The notes: generated from the letters alone by a model not told the origin. A DNA stretch of 64,000 bases from Actinobacteria bacterium Ga0077560 (GCA_001464275.1 LNFL01000139.1:1-64000); one strand, 5' to 3'. Counted from the stretch's first letter, positions 8,727 through 17,398 are shown. Numbers and translations: made by a program.

Positions 8727-10345
8727 GGCCGGCGCACCGTGAACGGGCCGATCGCCAGCAGGTCGATCGGCGATGACCCGAAGCACTCCAGGGCGTCGCG
8801 GGGGCTGTCCACCATGGGACGGCCGGCGGTGTTGAAGCTGGTGTTCACCAGCACCGGCAGGCCGGTCCGCGCCTCGAACGCCGTGAGCACCCGCGCCATG
8901 AGCGGCAGCTCGAGCGGGTCGACGGTCTGGGCACGGGCCGTGCCATCGACGTGCACCACCGCGGGGATGCGGGACGCCCAGGCGGGGCGGACGCGATGCA
9001 CGAACAGCATGTACGGGCTGGGCAGCGGCCCGCCCGAGAACACCTCCGCGGCCCGGGAGGCCAGCACCATCGGCGCCACCGGGCGGAACTGCTCGCGGCC
9101 CTTGATGTCGTTCAGCCGCGCGGTGGTGCCGGCCGACGCGGGGCTCGCCAACAGGCTGCGCTGACCGAGCGCGCGCGGCCCGAACTCGCTGCGCCCCTGG
9201 AACCAGCCCACCACGCCGTCCTCGGCGAGCGTCTGCGCCACCGCCTCGGCGAGGTCGGCCGGGCGCTCGTACGGGATCCGGGCACGCCGCAGCTCATCCT
9301 CGATCTCCGCCTCGCTGAAGCCCCGGCCCAGCGCGGCGGTCCGCATGGGCCGCACCAGCTCCCGCTGCGCGGCCACGTGGAGCGCGGCGCCCAGGGCGGT
9401 GCCCGAGTCGCCCGCGGCGGGCTGCACCCAGATGCGCCGGAACGGCCCGCGTTCGATCAGCGCGGTGTTGGCCACGCAGTTCAGCGCCACCCCACCCGCC
9501 ATCGACAGCGACGACAAGCCGGTGGCACGGTGCAGCCAGTCGGCCAGATCCCCCACGGTCTCCTGCAGCACGCGCTGGACGCTCGCCGCCAGATCGGCGT
9601 GCACGCCGTCGAGCCGTCCACCGCGAGCGCGCGGGGCGAGGGTCTCCCAGTCCACCGGGTACGTCCGGAACCCGCCGTCGCCGTCCACGTGGACGTGCTC
9701 GCGCAGGATCTCGGTCATCACCGGCGACCCGTAGGACGCCAGCGCCATCACCTTGTACTCGTCGGAGGAACGCCGGAACCCCAGGTGCTCGGTGACCTCC
9801 TCGTAGAGCAGGCCCAGCGAATGCGGCAGCGCCTGGGTGGCCAGCACCTCCATGCGCCCTCCACGGGCCGCGCCGGCCAGGTACGAGGTGCGCTCGCCGC
9901 GCCCGTCCAGCACCATCACCGCCGAATCCCCGTACGGCGCGGCCAGGTGCGCCGACGCCGCATGGGCCACGTGGTGGGGCACGTACCGCAGCACGTCGTC
10001 CCGCAGCCCCGGCAGCACGCTGGACATGAAGCGCCCGGCCCGCTGCGCGTAGAGCGTGCGCAGCGCCTCCCACCCGTCGATGGTGATGTCACCGTCCGCG
10101 GGCGCCGCCAGCGACGGGTCGTACGAGTACGCCACCACGTCCAGATCCCGCGCCTCGATCCCCGCCTGCGACAGGCACCAGCGCGCCGACGCCTCGGGGA
10201 GCTCCCAGGTGGAGAACGGCACGGCGGGCTTGCCGTGCTTGCGCCGGCTGAACCGCTCCTCCTCGGCCGCCGCCACCACCACGCCGTCCACCACCAGCGC
10301 CGCCGCCGGGTCGTGGAACACCGCATTGACCCCCAGCACGTTCAT
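8723..10345 (-). CDS. NodU/CmcH-type O-carbamoyltransferase
   Basis: The 540-residue length fits the family. The N-terminal domain has GVNAVFHDPAAALVVDG and HHVAHAASAHLAAPYG, the YrdC/Kae1-like histidines that bind metal. The C-terminal carbamoyltransferase part has AGGVALNCVANTALIE and FGPRALGQRSLLASP. The enzyme moves a carbamoyl group from carbamoyl phosphate, through a carbamoyl-adenylate, to a hydroxyl of a sugar or natural product. It is flanked with 4-base overlaps by a GT9 and a GT2, so the target is most likely a surface glycan. Confidence 0.9.
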   Translation of the reverse strand: MNVLGVNAVFHDPAAALVVDGVVVAAAEEERFSRRKHGKPAVPFSTWELPEASARWCLSQAGIEARDLDVVAYSYDPSLAAPADGDITIDGWEALRTLYAQRAGRFMSSVLPGLRDDVLRYVPHHVAHAASAHLAAPYGDSAVMVLDGRGERTSYLAGAARGGRMEVLATQALPHSLGLLYEEVTEHLGFRRSSDEYKVMALASYGSPVMTEILREHVHVDGDGGFRTYPVDWETLAPRARGGRLDGVHADLAASVQRVLQETVGDLADWLHRATGLSSLSMAGGVALNCVANTALIERGPFRRIWVQPAAGDSGTALGAALHVAAQRELVRPMRTAALGRGFSEAEIEDELRRARIPYERPADLAEAVAQTLAEDGVVGWFQGRSEFGPRALGQRSLLASPASAGTTARLNDIKGREQFRPVAPMVLASRAAEVFSGGPLPSPYMLFVHRVRPAWASRIPAVVHVDGTARAQTVDPLELPLMARVLTAFEARTGLPVLVNTSFNTAGRPMVDSPRDALECFGSSPIDLLAIGPFTVRRP

Positions 10346-11295
10346 CCGCGCACCTCCTCCAGCACACCGGGGACGACGTCCAGCTCCGCGAGCTCCCGCA
10401 CCACCCGCGGCACATCGATGCCGAGCAGCCCGGCGTCGGGGATCGCACCGTGCGGATCGCCCCGGCGGCCGGCCCAGACGACCCGGTGCCGCGGCCGCGA
10501 CGGCGGCCCCCACTCCGACGGGGGGACCGGGCCGAACAGGGTGAGGGAGGGGGTGCCGGTGGCCGCCGCCAGATGGGCGACGCCCGTGTCGCCGCTCACC
10601 ACCACGCGCGCCCCTGCCACGATCCGCGCGAGGTCGAGCACCCCCGTGCTCCCCGCCAGCACGGCAGCGTTGCCCGCCCCCGAGAGATCCGAAACCCGGT
10701 GGACCAGCTCGCGCTCATGCACACCGCCGGTCAGCACCACGCGGTGCCCGGCCCGCGCCAGCACACGCACCACCTCGGCGAACCGCTCCGGCGGCCACCT
10801 GCGCGCCGGCGACGCCGCGCCCGGGTGCACGACCACGGCCCCCGCGTACCGGGGGTCGGCATCCACCTCCAGGTCGATCCGCGCCGGATCGGCGGGGACC
10901 CCGTGCCAGGCCAGCATGCGGCACCACCGGTGCACCTCGTGCTCGCCGGGACGCCACGCCGGCCCCGGAACCAGCCCGGGGACGCCGAAGGCCAGCAGCC
11001 GGCCGGGCAGCGCGTCCAGCAGCAGGCGATGGCTGCGAGGGCCGCGACCGTGCAGGTTCACCGCCACGTCGGGCGGGGCCATCCCCACCGGAAGCGGCTG
11101 CAGCGGTCCCGCGGGCAGCACGGCGTCGACCGCCCCGCTCGCCACCGCGAGGGGAGCGAGCCGGGCGGGCCCGGCCAGCACCAGCCGGTGCTCCGGGAAG
11201 GCGTCCCGGAGCGCGCGGAGGGCGGGGAACCCGCACAGCAGGTCCCCCAGCCCCAGCGCACGGAGGGCCAGCAGCACCGGCCTCCGCTCCTCCAC
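10342..11295 (-). CDS. GT9 heptosyltransferase-like glycosyltransferase
   Basis: The protein has the GT-B layout of ADP-heptose:LPS heptosyltransferases: start LLALRALGLGDLLCGFPALRAL, middle VVHPGAASPARRWPPERFAEV, and nucleotide-sugar motif SGDTGVAHLAAATGTPSLTLFGP near residue 240. The GTG start lies two bases after the PRC-barrel stop. With gmhA, hldE and gmhB elsewhere in the window, transfer of a heptose is plausible, though a monoderm actinobacterium would not make LPS. Confidence 0.85.
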   Translation of the reverse strand: MEERRPVLLALRALGLGDLLCGFPALRALRDAFPEHRLVLAGPARLAPLAVASGAVDAVLPAGPLQPLPVGMAPPDVAVNLHGRGPRSHRLLLDALPGRLLAFGVPGLVPGPAWRPGEHEVHRWCRMLAWHGVPADPARIDLEVDADPRYAGAVVVHPGAASPARRWPPERFAEVVRVLARAGHRVVLTGGVHERELVHRVSDLSGAGNAAVLAGSTGVLDLARIVAGARVVVSGDTGVAHLAAATGTPSLTLFGPVPPSEWGPPSRPRHRVVWAGRRGDPHGAIPDAGLLGIDVPRVVRELAELDVVPGVLEEVRG

Positions 11296-11297
11296 CG

Positions 11298-11855
11298 TCA
11301 GCGCTCCAGGCGCCGCACGCGCGGTGCGTCGTTGCCGGCCTCGGCGTCGGCGGCCATCCGGCGGTCCATGTCCGCCACGGCCTCCGCCTCGGCGATCCGC
11401 GGGGTCGGCGCGGGGACGGTCTGCCGGTCGCGCACGGCCCGGCGGGTGTCCTCCCAGTAGCCGGCGCGGCGATAGTGCTCGTAGATCGCGTGCTCGCGCT
11501 CCGGCGTGAGCTCGTGGTCGTCGTCCAGCACCGGCGCCGCGGCGAGATGCTCCCGGCTGTACGGCACCATGATGTACGGGTCGCCCTCGTCGTCGACGTA
11601 GCGCACCTCGTCAACCGGAATCGCCCCCTTCGAGCGGCCCATCATCCCGGTGCCCACCACCAGATACCGCACGTAGCGGGCCTCCGCGTCGAGCAGGACG
11701 TCGCTGACCTTCCCGATCCGGTCACCCGCCTCGTCGCACACGTCCATGCCCTTGATGCGGCTCAGGGACGGCAACCGGGTGGTCTCCGGGTACTCCTCGG
11801 GCCCGATGCGGGCCTCGTCGTCGTCGGGCTCGTGGCGGTCGGTCACGTCACTCAT
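11298..11855 (-). CDS. PRC-barrel domain protein
   Basis: Residues about 30-115 form a PRC-barrel: LSRIKGMDVCDEAGDRIGKVSDVLLD, then RYVRYLVVGTG and the IPVDEVRY strand. Such domains bind ligands or proteins, and free-standing ones are common among actinobacterial and cyanobacterial stress proteins. The C-terminal 70 residues are charged helix. ATG 11855 is preferred over the ATG at 11870 because AGGGGA lies about 6 bases before it. It is the first gene of the GT9/carbamoyltransferase/GT2 operon, under a SigB-like promoter. Confidence 0.8.
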   Translation of the reverse strand: MSDVTDRHEPDDDEARIGPEEYPETTRLPSLSRIKGMDVCDEAGDRIGKVSDVLLDAEARYVRYLVVGTGMMGRSKGAIPVDEVRYVDDEGDPYIMVPYSREHLAAAPVLDDDHELTPEREHAIYEHYRRAGYWEDTRRAVRDRQTVPAPTPRIAEAEAVADMDRRMAADAEAGNDAPRVRRLER

Positions 11856-11871
11856 CTGACTTCCCCTCATC

Positions 11872-14800
11872 GTGGTCGGTCACGTGCGGGACCGGGTTCC
11901 CCGTCGGGCGCGGCGCAATCCCCGCTCGGTTCCCCCGGGCCCCTCGCCGCGGCGGTTTCGAGCGGCTACGCTCATCCGGCGCTGTACGTCCCCCGAGGCG
12001 AGGACGCCCCACCTGCGACGCTCGTCGCTCCTGTTCTGCGCGATCGCGGCGGCGTACGCGATCGGCTCCCAGCTCTCCGCATCGTGGTTCGGTGCGGACG
12101 GGCAGACCGCGTCGTTCTTCCCCGCCGCCGGCGTCACGCTCGCCGCGCTCATCCTGCTTCCCCGCGCACGGTGGCCGGTGGTGATCGCCGCGGCGTTCTT
12201 CGCCGAGGTCACCGTGGATCTCATCAACGGGATCGCCCTGGTGCCGTCGCTCGGCTACGGGGTGGCCAACACGGTGCAGCCGCTGGTGGCGGCGGCGCTG
12301 CTGGCGCGCCTGCGCCCGGCGCTGGACATCGGGCGCACCCGCGACCTGGCGGCCTTCCTGGTGGCGGGCGTCGGCCTGGGGCCGCTGGTGGGCGGCATCC
12401 TCGGCGCGTCGACGTTCGTCGTCCTGGACGGCGGCGACCGCTTCGCGCGCTTCGCGGGAGAGTGGTGGATCGGCGACGGGCTGGGCGTGCTCGTGGTGGG
12501 CGGAGCCATCCTCGGATTCCGCTCGGCCGCCGCCGGCACCGTCACCCGCAGGCGCCTGGCCGAGACCGCCGGGCTGGTCCTGGTGGCGGGCCTCGCGACC
12601 GCCGGCGTGTTCTGGCTCGGCGTCATCGGGCTGGCCTACGTGACGCTCATGGCGCTCCTGGCCAGCGGCTTCCGCGGCGGGACCCGCGGGGCGGCCCTCG
12701 CCGGGGCGGCGGTGGCCTTCATCTCCGCGCAGGCGGTGGCCTCGGGCCACGGCTACCTGGACGTCCTGGGCGTCTCCCCCGCCGACGGCCTGCTGTACGT
12801 CCAGCTGGCGATCGCCGTGTTCCTGGCGACCGCGCTGGCCGTGGCCGCCGAGGTGGCCGAGCGGGAGCGCAGCGCAGGCGAACGGCGCGCTGCGGAGCGG
12901 TTCCGCGTGATGGCGGACCACGCGCCGGCCATGCTGTGGGTCACCGACCGCAACGGCCGCTGCACGTACCTCAGCCGCGGCTGGTCCGACTTCACCGGGC
13001 AGCGGGAGGACCGGGGCCTGGGCGACGGGTGGCTGGAGGTGGTGGACCCGCGGGACGCCGAGCGCGTGCGCATGACCCACGAATGGGCGACCGACAGCCG
13101 TGAGCCGTTCACCCTGGACTACCGCCTGCGCCGGGCGGACGGCGAGTACCGCCGTGTGATCGACGCGGGGCGGCCGCTCCACGGCCCGGACGGGGACTGG
13201 GCGGGGTTCATCGGCTCGGTCATTGACGTGCACGAGCGCTCGGAGGCCGAGGACGCCCTGCGCACCAGCGACGCGCGCTTCAAGGCCCTGTTCGAGTCGA
13301 TCGACGAGGGCTACTGCCTGGCCGAGATCATCCTGGACGGCGACGGGACGCCCGTCGACTACCGCTTCCTGGAAGCCAACCACCTGTTCGGCGCGATGAC
13401 CGGCCTGCACGACGCCGTGGGCCGCCGGGTGCGCGATCTGGTCCCCGACCTGGAGGACCACTGGGTGCAGACCTACGCGCGCGTGGCCCTCGACGGCCAG
13501 ACCATGCGCTTCGAGAACGGGTCCGATGCCATGGGCCGCTGGTTCGACGTGTTCGCGACCCCGGTGGAGCCGCACGGGCGCTTCGCGCTGGTGTTCAAGG
13601 ACGTCACGCAGCGGCGGCTCGCCGAGATCGGCCTGCGCGAGAGCGAGCTGGAGCAGCGCCGCGCGCGGCGGCGGGCGGAGCTGCTGACCGAGGTGATCGG
13701 CGAGCTGGAGGCCGTGGACGGCGTGGCCGGCCGGGCCGGCCGCCTGGCGGAGCTGCTGGTTCCCCGGGTCGCGGACGCGGCCACCATCACCCTGGCGGGA
13801 CCGGACCCCGAGGTGCTGGCGCGGGCGCCCGGCCCCGCATCCGCGCCCGAACCGCACTCGCGGGCCCTGGCCGCCCTGGAGACCGGGGACCGGCACGAGA
13901 CCCTGCTCGAGCTCGCGCTCACCGACCCGGAGCGGCGGCCGTACACCGACGCAGACCGCGCGTTCTTCGCCGACCTGGCCGCCCGGGCCGGCCTGCTCAT
14001 CGCCAGCGCCAGGGTGCACGAGGAGGAGCACCGGGTGGCCCTGGCGCTGCAGCGTGCCCTGCTGCCGACCGTCGTGCAGGTGGACCCGGCGGTGGACGTC
14101 GCCGCCCGCTACGCGCCGGCGGCCGGGACGCTGGAGGTGGGCGGCGACTGGTACGACACCTTCCGCCTGCCGGACGGGCGGCTTGGCCTGGCGGTGGGCG
14201 ACGTGGTGGGGCACGGCCTGGAGTCGGCGGCCACCATGGGGCGTATGCGGACCGCGCTGGCCGCGCTCGCGCCGCACTCGGACGGGCCCGGGGACCTGCT
14301 GTCCCGCCTGCAGCAGTTCACCGACGGTCCCAGCGGCACCGGGTTCGCCACGGCCTGCTATGCGGTGCTGGACCCCGCGACCGGCGTCCTGCAGCACGCG
14401 TCGGCGGGGCACCCCCCGTGCCTGGTGGTCGCGCCGGACGGCGCGACCCGCTGGCTGGAGGACGGCCGGTCGGTGCCCCTGTGCCCGCTGGGCCGCCCCG
14501 GCCGCCCGCAGGCGACGACGGTGCTCGAATCCGGCGCGCTGCTGATCATGTTCACCGACGGCCTGGTGGAACGCCGGGGCGAGTCCCTGGCCATGGGGAT
14601 GGACCGGCTGGAGGCGGTGGCGCGGGAGCTGCGCGACGCGCCCGTCGAGGACGTCTGCGACGCCGTGCTCGCAGAGATGGTGGGCGGCCGCCACCGGGCC
14701 GACGACGTGGTGCTGGTGTGCATCCGGTTCGTTCCGGTGCCCGCCGCCGCATTCCGCCTGGACTTCCCCGCCGTGCCCGAGGAGCTGCGTCACGTGCGCA

Positions 14801-15132
14801 CCGCGGCGCGGTCGTGGCTCTCGGCCCGCGGCGTCCAGGAGCCCCATCGCACGCGCCTGCTGGTGGGCCTCGGCGAGGCCTGCTCGAACGCGGTGCTCCA
14901 CGGCCACCGGGACGGCAACGGCCTGGTGCACCTGGAGGTCGCCGACGACGGCGGGCGGTTCTCGGCCCTGGTCTCCGATGGGGGCACCTGGCGGACCCCC
15001 CGTGCGGACGACGCCGGGGGCGGTTACGGTCTGCGCGTGATGCGCGGACTCGGTGACGAGGTGATCGTGAGCAGCGGCGAGGACGGGACGACCGTGCGGT
15101 TCAAGATGGCGGTGCCGGCGCCCACGGCATGA
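11872..15132 (+). CDS. MASE1-PAS-PAS-GAF-PP2C(SpoIIE)-HATPase signalling protein
   Basis: The protein has up to 1086 residues. Eight or so hydrophobic helices (about 50-330) match a MASE1 sensor (ASWFGADGQTASFFPAAGV). PAS domains follow at about 345-470 (TYLSRGWSDFTGQ) and 475-590, a GAF-like region to about 715, a PP2C/SpoIIE phosphatase (VGGDWYDTFRLPDGR, AVGDVVGHGLESAATMG, FTDGLVERRG) and an RsbW-like ATPase (GLGEACSNAVLHGH, GGGYGLRVMRGL). It should dephosphorylate STAS anti-anti-sigma proteins and also carry a switch kinase domain. The start is unsure: no SD exists at GTG 11872, the divergent promoter overlaps it, and a TACGCT box at 11967 suggests a later start. Confidence 0.85.
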   Translation: MVGHVRDRVPRRARRNPRSVPPGPSPRRFRAATLIRRCTSPEARTPHLRRSSLLFCAIAAAYAIGSQLSASWFGADGQTASFFPAAGVTLAALILLPRARWPVVIAAAFFAEVTVDLINGIALVPSLGYGVANTVQPLVAAALLARLRPALDIGRTRDLAAFLVAGVGLGPLVGGILGASTFVVLDGGDRFARFAGEWWIGDGLGVLVVGGAILGFRSAAAGTVTRRRLAETAGLVLVAGLATAGVFWLGVIGLAYVTLMALLASGFRGGTRGAALAGAAVAFISAQAVASGHGYLDVLGVSPADGLLYVQLAIAVFLATALAVAAEVAERERSAGERRAAERFRVMADHAPAMLWVTDRNGRCTYLSRGWSDFTGQREDRGLGDGWLEVVDPRDAERVRMTHEWATDSREPFTLDYRLRRADGEYRRVIDAGRPLHGPDGDWAGFIGSVIDVHERSEAEDALRTSDARFKALFESIDEGYCLAEIILDGDGTPVDYRFLEANHLFGAMTGLHDAVGRRVRDLVPDLEDHWVQTYARVALDGQTMRFENGSDAMGRWFDVFATPVEPHGRFALVFKDVTQRRLAEIGLRESELEQRRARRRAELLTEVIGELEAVDGVAGRAGRLAELLVPRVADAATITLAGPDPEVLARAPGPASAPEPHSRALAALETGDRHETLLELALTDPERRPYTDADRAFFADLAARAGLLIASARVHEEEHRVALALQRALLPTVVQVDPAVDVAARYAPAAGTLEVGGDWYDTFRLPDGRLGLAVGDVVGHGLESAATMGRMRTALAALAPHSDGPGDLLSRLQQFTDGPSGTGFATACYAVLDPATGVLQHASAGHPPCLVVAPDGATRWLEDGRSVPLCPLGRPGRPQATTVLESGALLIMFTDGLVERRGESLAMGMDRLEAVARELRDAPVEDVCDAVLAEMVGGRHRADDVVLVCIRFVPVPAAAFRLDFPAVPEELRHVRTAARSWLSARGVQEPHRTRLLVGLGEACSNAVLHGHRDGNGLVHLEVADDGGRFSALVSDGGTWRTPRADDAGGGYGLRVMRGLGDEVIVSSGEDGTTVRFKMAVPAPTA
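11896..11919 (-). promoter_or_regulatory. SigB-like promoter ATTGCG-N12-GGGAAC
   Basis: On the minus strand ATTGCG (11919-11914) and GGGAAC (11901-11896) are 12 bases apart, about 40 bases before the PRC-barrel ATG. It lies inside the first codons assigned to the divergent SpoIIE-type gene, which suggests that gene really starts further in. Confidence 0.45.
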
Positions 15133-15461
15133 CCGATTCGCTTGCCAGCATCCGGGCCGCCCTCGACCGCGACGGGGACCTGACCCTGGCGATCACGGGC
15201 GAGATCGACGTCTCCAACGCGGAGGCGGTCCAGCGCGAGTGCGTGAAGCACATGGAAGACGCGCGCCGCACCACGCTGGATCTGGGCGACGTGCGCTACA
15301 TCGACAGCGCGGGCCTGCGCGTCGTGGTGGCGCTGTGGCAGCACGCGCACGCGGCCGGTGGGACGCTGCACGTGGCCGCCCCCGGGGACGGCTTCGTGGC
15401 AGAGCTGCTGGCGATCACCGGGCTGGGCGAGCAGCTGCTGGGTCCCGAACGCGCCGGCTGA
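15129..15461 (+). CDS. STAS anti-sigma factor antagonist
   Basis: This 110-residue protein is a complete STAS domain, with TLAITGEIDVSNAEAVQREC and the phosphorylation loop YIDSAGLRVVVAL, where the serine of DSAGL is the regulatory site. In partner switching the unphosphorylated form binds an RsbW-type kinase and frees a sigma factor. The ATG overlaps the stop of the giant SpoIIE protein (ATGA), so phosphatase and substrate are made together. Confidence 0.92.
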   Translation: MTDSLASIRAALDRDGDLTLAITGEIDVSNAEAVQRECVKHMEDARRTTLDLGDVRYIDSAGLRVVVALWQHAHAAGGTLHVAAPGDGFVAELLAITGLGEQLLGPERAG

Positions 15462-15568
15462 CCGCCCGTCCGGGAGCCATTGCCGACCGGGGGGCCCCGG
15501 TGATGCCCATGGCCATCACCATCTGCGGTTCCTCGTTATCAGATGCAGATAGCGTTTGGGCGATATCG
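15462..15568. other. Intergenic patch of lower GC
   Basis: This gap between convergent genes has noticeably more A and T than its surroundings (about 15530-15575) and contains the palindrome GCGATATCGC near 15561. I see no ORF, promoter or terminator with a U-tract. Confidence 0.4.
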
Positions 15569-15727
15569 CTACACGCGCTCCGGATCCCCACCCGCGCGGG
15601 CCGCGCGGACGACGTACACCACCCACAGCACCGCGAGCACCGCCGCCGGGACCAGCAGCAGCGGCAGGAACAGACCGGCGGCGACCAGGCCGATGAGGGC
15701 GATCAGCCCCACGATCGCGATCGTCAC
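15569..15727 (-). CDS. Small membrane protein (52 aa)
   Basis: GTG 15727 overlaps the ADH stop codon (GTGA). The sequence is almost all hydrophobic, with two adjoining transmembrane helices (IAIVGLIALIGLVAAGLF; LLLVPAAVLAVLWVVYVV), and ends in the charged tail RAARAGGDPERV. Function unknown. The coupling makes it the last gene of the stress-type operon 17093-15569. Confidence 0.6.
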   Translation of the reverse strand: MTIAIVGLIALIGLVAAGLFLPLLLVPAAVLAVLWVVYVVRAARAGGDPERV

Positions 15728-16920
15728 GACGCCGCCTCCCCGTTCGCGGTGATGCGGGGGTCGAGCACGACCTTCACGCAGCCGTCGTCCTTGCGCTGGA
15801 ACATCTCGTAGGCAGCCGGCGCCACGTCCAGCGGCAGCCGGTGGGTGGTGAAGTCCAGCGTTCCCAGGGGGTCGTCCTCGGTGCACAGCGGCAGCAGCTC
15901 GGGGATCCAGCGCAGCACGTTTGCCTGGCCCATCCGGAGCTGGATCTGCATGTCGAACAGGTCGCCAAGGGGGAACATCTGCACCGGGCCGGCGTACACG
16001 CCGCTGAGCGACAGCGTCCCGCCGCGCCGAACCGCCTTCATGCACTGCCGCAGCGCGTACGTGCGGTCGAGCTGGATCTTCAGCGTCTGCACCACCTTGC
16101 CCACCACCGAGCCGTCGGCCTCCATGCCCACCGCGTCGATCACCGCGTCGGCACCGCGGCCACCGGTGCGGAATCGGACCTCTGCCGCGGCGTCGTCCAC
16201 GTCGCCGGGGTCGATGGTCTGCACGCCGTGCCGCTCCGCCATCGCCCGGCGCTCCGCGACCGGGTCCACGCCGAACACCGTGGCGCCGTCACGCACCGCG
16301 ATCCGCGCGGCCATCTGGCCGATGGGGCCCAGGCCCCACACCGCGAGGGTGCCGCCCTCCGGCACGTCCGCGTACCGGACGGCCTGCATGGCGGTGGGGA
16401 GCACATCGGTGAGGAACAGGTACCGCTCGTCCGGGCCGTCGTGCGGCACCGGCACCAGGCCCACGTGCGCCTCCGGCACGCGCAGCAGCTCCGCCTGGCC
16501 GCCGGGCACCGCGCCGTACAGGTGGGTGTAGCCGAACAGGCTGGCGCCCTTGCCGCGGCCCAGCAGGTTCGACTTGCGGGCCAGCAGCCCCTCGTCGCGG
16601 GTCCGCTCGCATTGTGAGAACAGGGCGTCCCCGCAGAACGCGCACGACCCGCAGGCGATGTTGAACGGGACGACGACCCGGTCGCCGGGCCGCACGTGCG
16701 TGACGCCCGGGCCGGTCTCCACCACGATCCCCATGGCCTCGTGCCCCAGGATGTCGCCGCGCCGCATGACCGGCCACAGCTTGGAATACAGGTGCAGGTC
16801 CGACCCGCAGATCGCGGTGGAGGTGATCCGCACGATCGCGTCGGTCTCTCGCTGGATCTGCGGATCGGGCACCTCGTCCACGCGGACGTCCTCCCTGCCG
16901 TGCCACACGACGGCCCTCAT
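15724..16920 (-). CDS. Zinc-dependent alcohol/formaldehyde-type dehydrogenase
   Basis: This 398-residue MDR-family enzyme has catalytic zinc ligands in STAICGSDLHLY and GHEAMGIV, and a structural zinc loop with CGSCAFCGDALFSQC. The NAD-binding glycine motif is WGLGPIGQMAA. The long insert (GRGKGASLFGYTHLYG) and overall pattern resemble glutathione-independent formaldehyde dehydrogenase-like proteins. ATG 16920 overlaps the stop of the small upstream gene. Under a SigB-like promoter it is a likely general-stress oxidoreductase; the substrate is not certain. Confidence 0.87.
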   Translation of the reverse strand: MRAVVWHGREDVRVDEVPDPQIQRETDAIVRITSTAICGSDLHLYSKLWPVMRRGDILGHEAMGIVVETGPGVTHVRPGDRVVVPFNIACGSCAFCGDALFSQCERTRDEGLLARKSNLLGRGKGASLFGYTHLYGAVPGGQAELLRVPEAHVGLVPVPHDGPDERYLFLTDVLPTAMQAVRYADVPEGGTLAVWGLGPIGQMAARIAVRDGATVFGVDPVAERRAMAERHGVQTIDPGDVDDAAAEVRFRTGGRGADAVIDAVGMEADGSVVGKVVQTLKIQLDRTYALRQCMKAVRRGGTLSLSGVYAGPVQMFPLGDLFDMQIQLRMGQANVLRWIPELLPLCTEDDPLGTLDFTTHRLPLDVAPAAYEMFQRKDDGCVKVVLDPRITANGEAAS

Positions 16921-17093
16921 CGGTCGTCCTCCCGGTCCTCGGCCCCGGGCCGCTGCCCCTGGGTCGGCTCGACGGTCTCGGGGGCACCCGGGCCGGCGCC
17001 CGAGCCCTGCTCGGGGCTCACCTCGGGACGGCGCCGGATGAACTCCTCTCGACCGATCTCGGTCGGGTTCTCGCGCTCGCGCTCTTCGGACAT
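16917..17093 (-). CDS. Small hydrophilic stress protein (58 aa)
   Basis: ATG 17093 has a GAGGAGG ribosome site 5-6 bases upstream. The sequence is charged and likely disordered: MSEERERENPTEIGREEFIR at the start, with a Gly/Pro/Glu-rich end. No domain. Its stop overlaps the ADH start (ATGA). A GTTTTC-N14-GGGAAC promoter lies upstream and pairs divergently with the 17222 operon. Confidence 0.68.
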   Translation of the reverse strand: MSEERERENPTEIGREEFIRRRPEVSPEQGSGAGPGAPETVEPTQGQRPGAEDREDDR

Positions 17094-17123
17094 GCCTGCC
17101 TCCTCGTGTGCGGAGGTCGCTGC

Positions 17124-17149
17124 GTTCCCGCCGGGGCACCATCGAAAAC
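17124..17149 (-). promoter_or_regulatory. SigB-like promoter GTTTTC-N14-GGGAAC
   Basis: On the minus strand GTTTTC (17149-17144) and GGGAAC (17129-17124) stand 14 bases apart, about 30 bases before the 17093 start. This is one arm of the clearest divergent pair. Confidence 0.6.
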
Positions 17150-17163
17150 GGCACACATGCGGC

Positions 17164-17188
17164 GTTTCCGGCACGGCGGCACGGGAAC
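17164..17188 (+). promoter_or_regulatory. SigB-like promoter GTTTCC-N13-GGGAAC
   Basis: GTTTCC and GGGAAC are 13 bases apart, a near-consensus match to SigB/SigF promoters, 33 bases before ATG 17222. Confidence 0.62.
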
Positions 17189-17221
17189 GGGACGCGGGTG
17201 ACACCACGAGGAGGCGATCCC

Positions 17222-17398
17222 ATGACGGACGAACGTCAGGAGAAGGACCCGGTGCGCCCGCCGGGCGTGCCGCCGCACCAACCGGCCGCCGGTGAACGCA
17301 CCGAGAACGGCGTGGACGAGGCGTCCGAGGAGTCGTTCCCCAGCTCCGACCCGCCATCCTCCGGCACGCCGTCGGTGAGCGGCGGGAGCCGGTCGTGA
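17222..17398 (+). CDS. Small protein with SFPSSDPPS motif (58 aa)
   Basis: ATG 17222 has GAGGAGG 8 bases upstream. The protein is hydrophilic, Pro/Gly/Glu-rich and probably disordered; its one striking element is EASEESFPSSDPPSSG, a motif I recall from many short stress proteins of unknown function. The last four bases overlap the SDR start (GTGA). A SigB-like promoter precedes it. Confidence 0.68.
   Translation: MTDERQEKDPVRPPGVPPHQPAAGERTENGVDEASEESFPSSDPPSSGTPSVSGGSRS

Noticed and set aside
11848-14931. Long open frame (1027 codons) on the minus strand opposite the MASE1/SpoIIE gene
   Set aside because: It is a GC-driven shadow: composition is His/Arg/Gly/Ala-rich with no domain, while the plus strand has clear PAS, PP2C and ATPase motifs.
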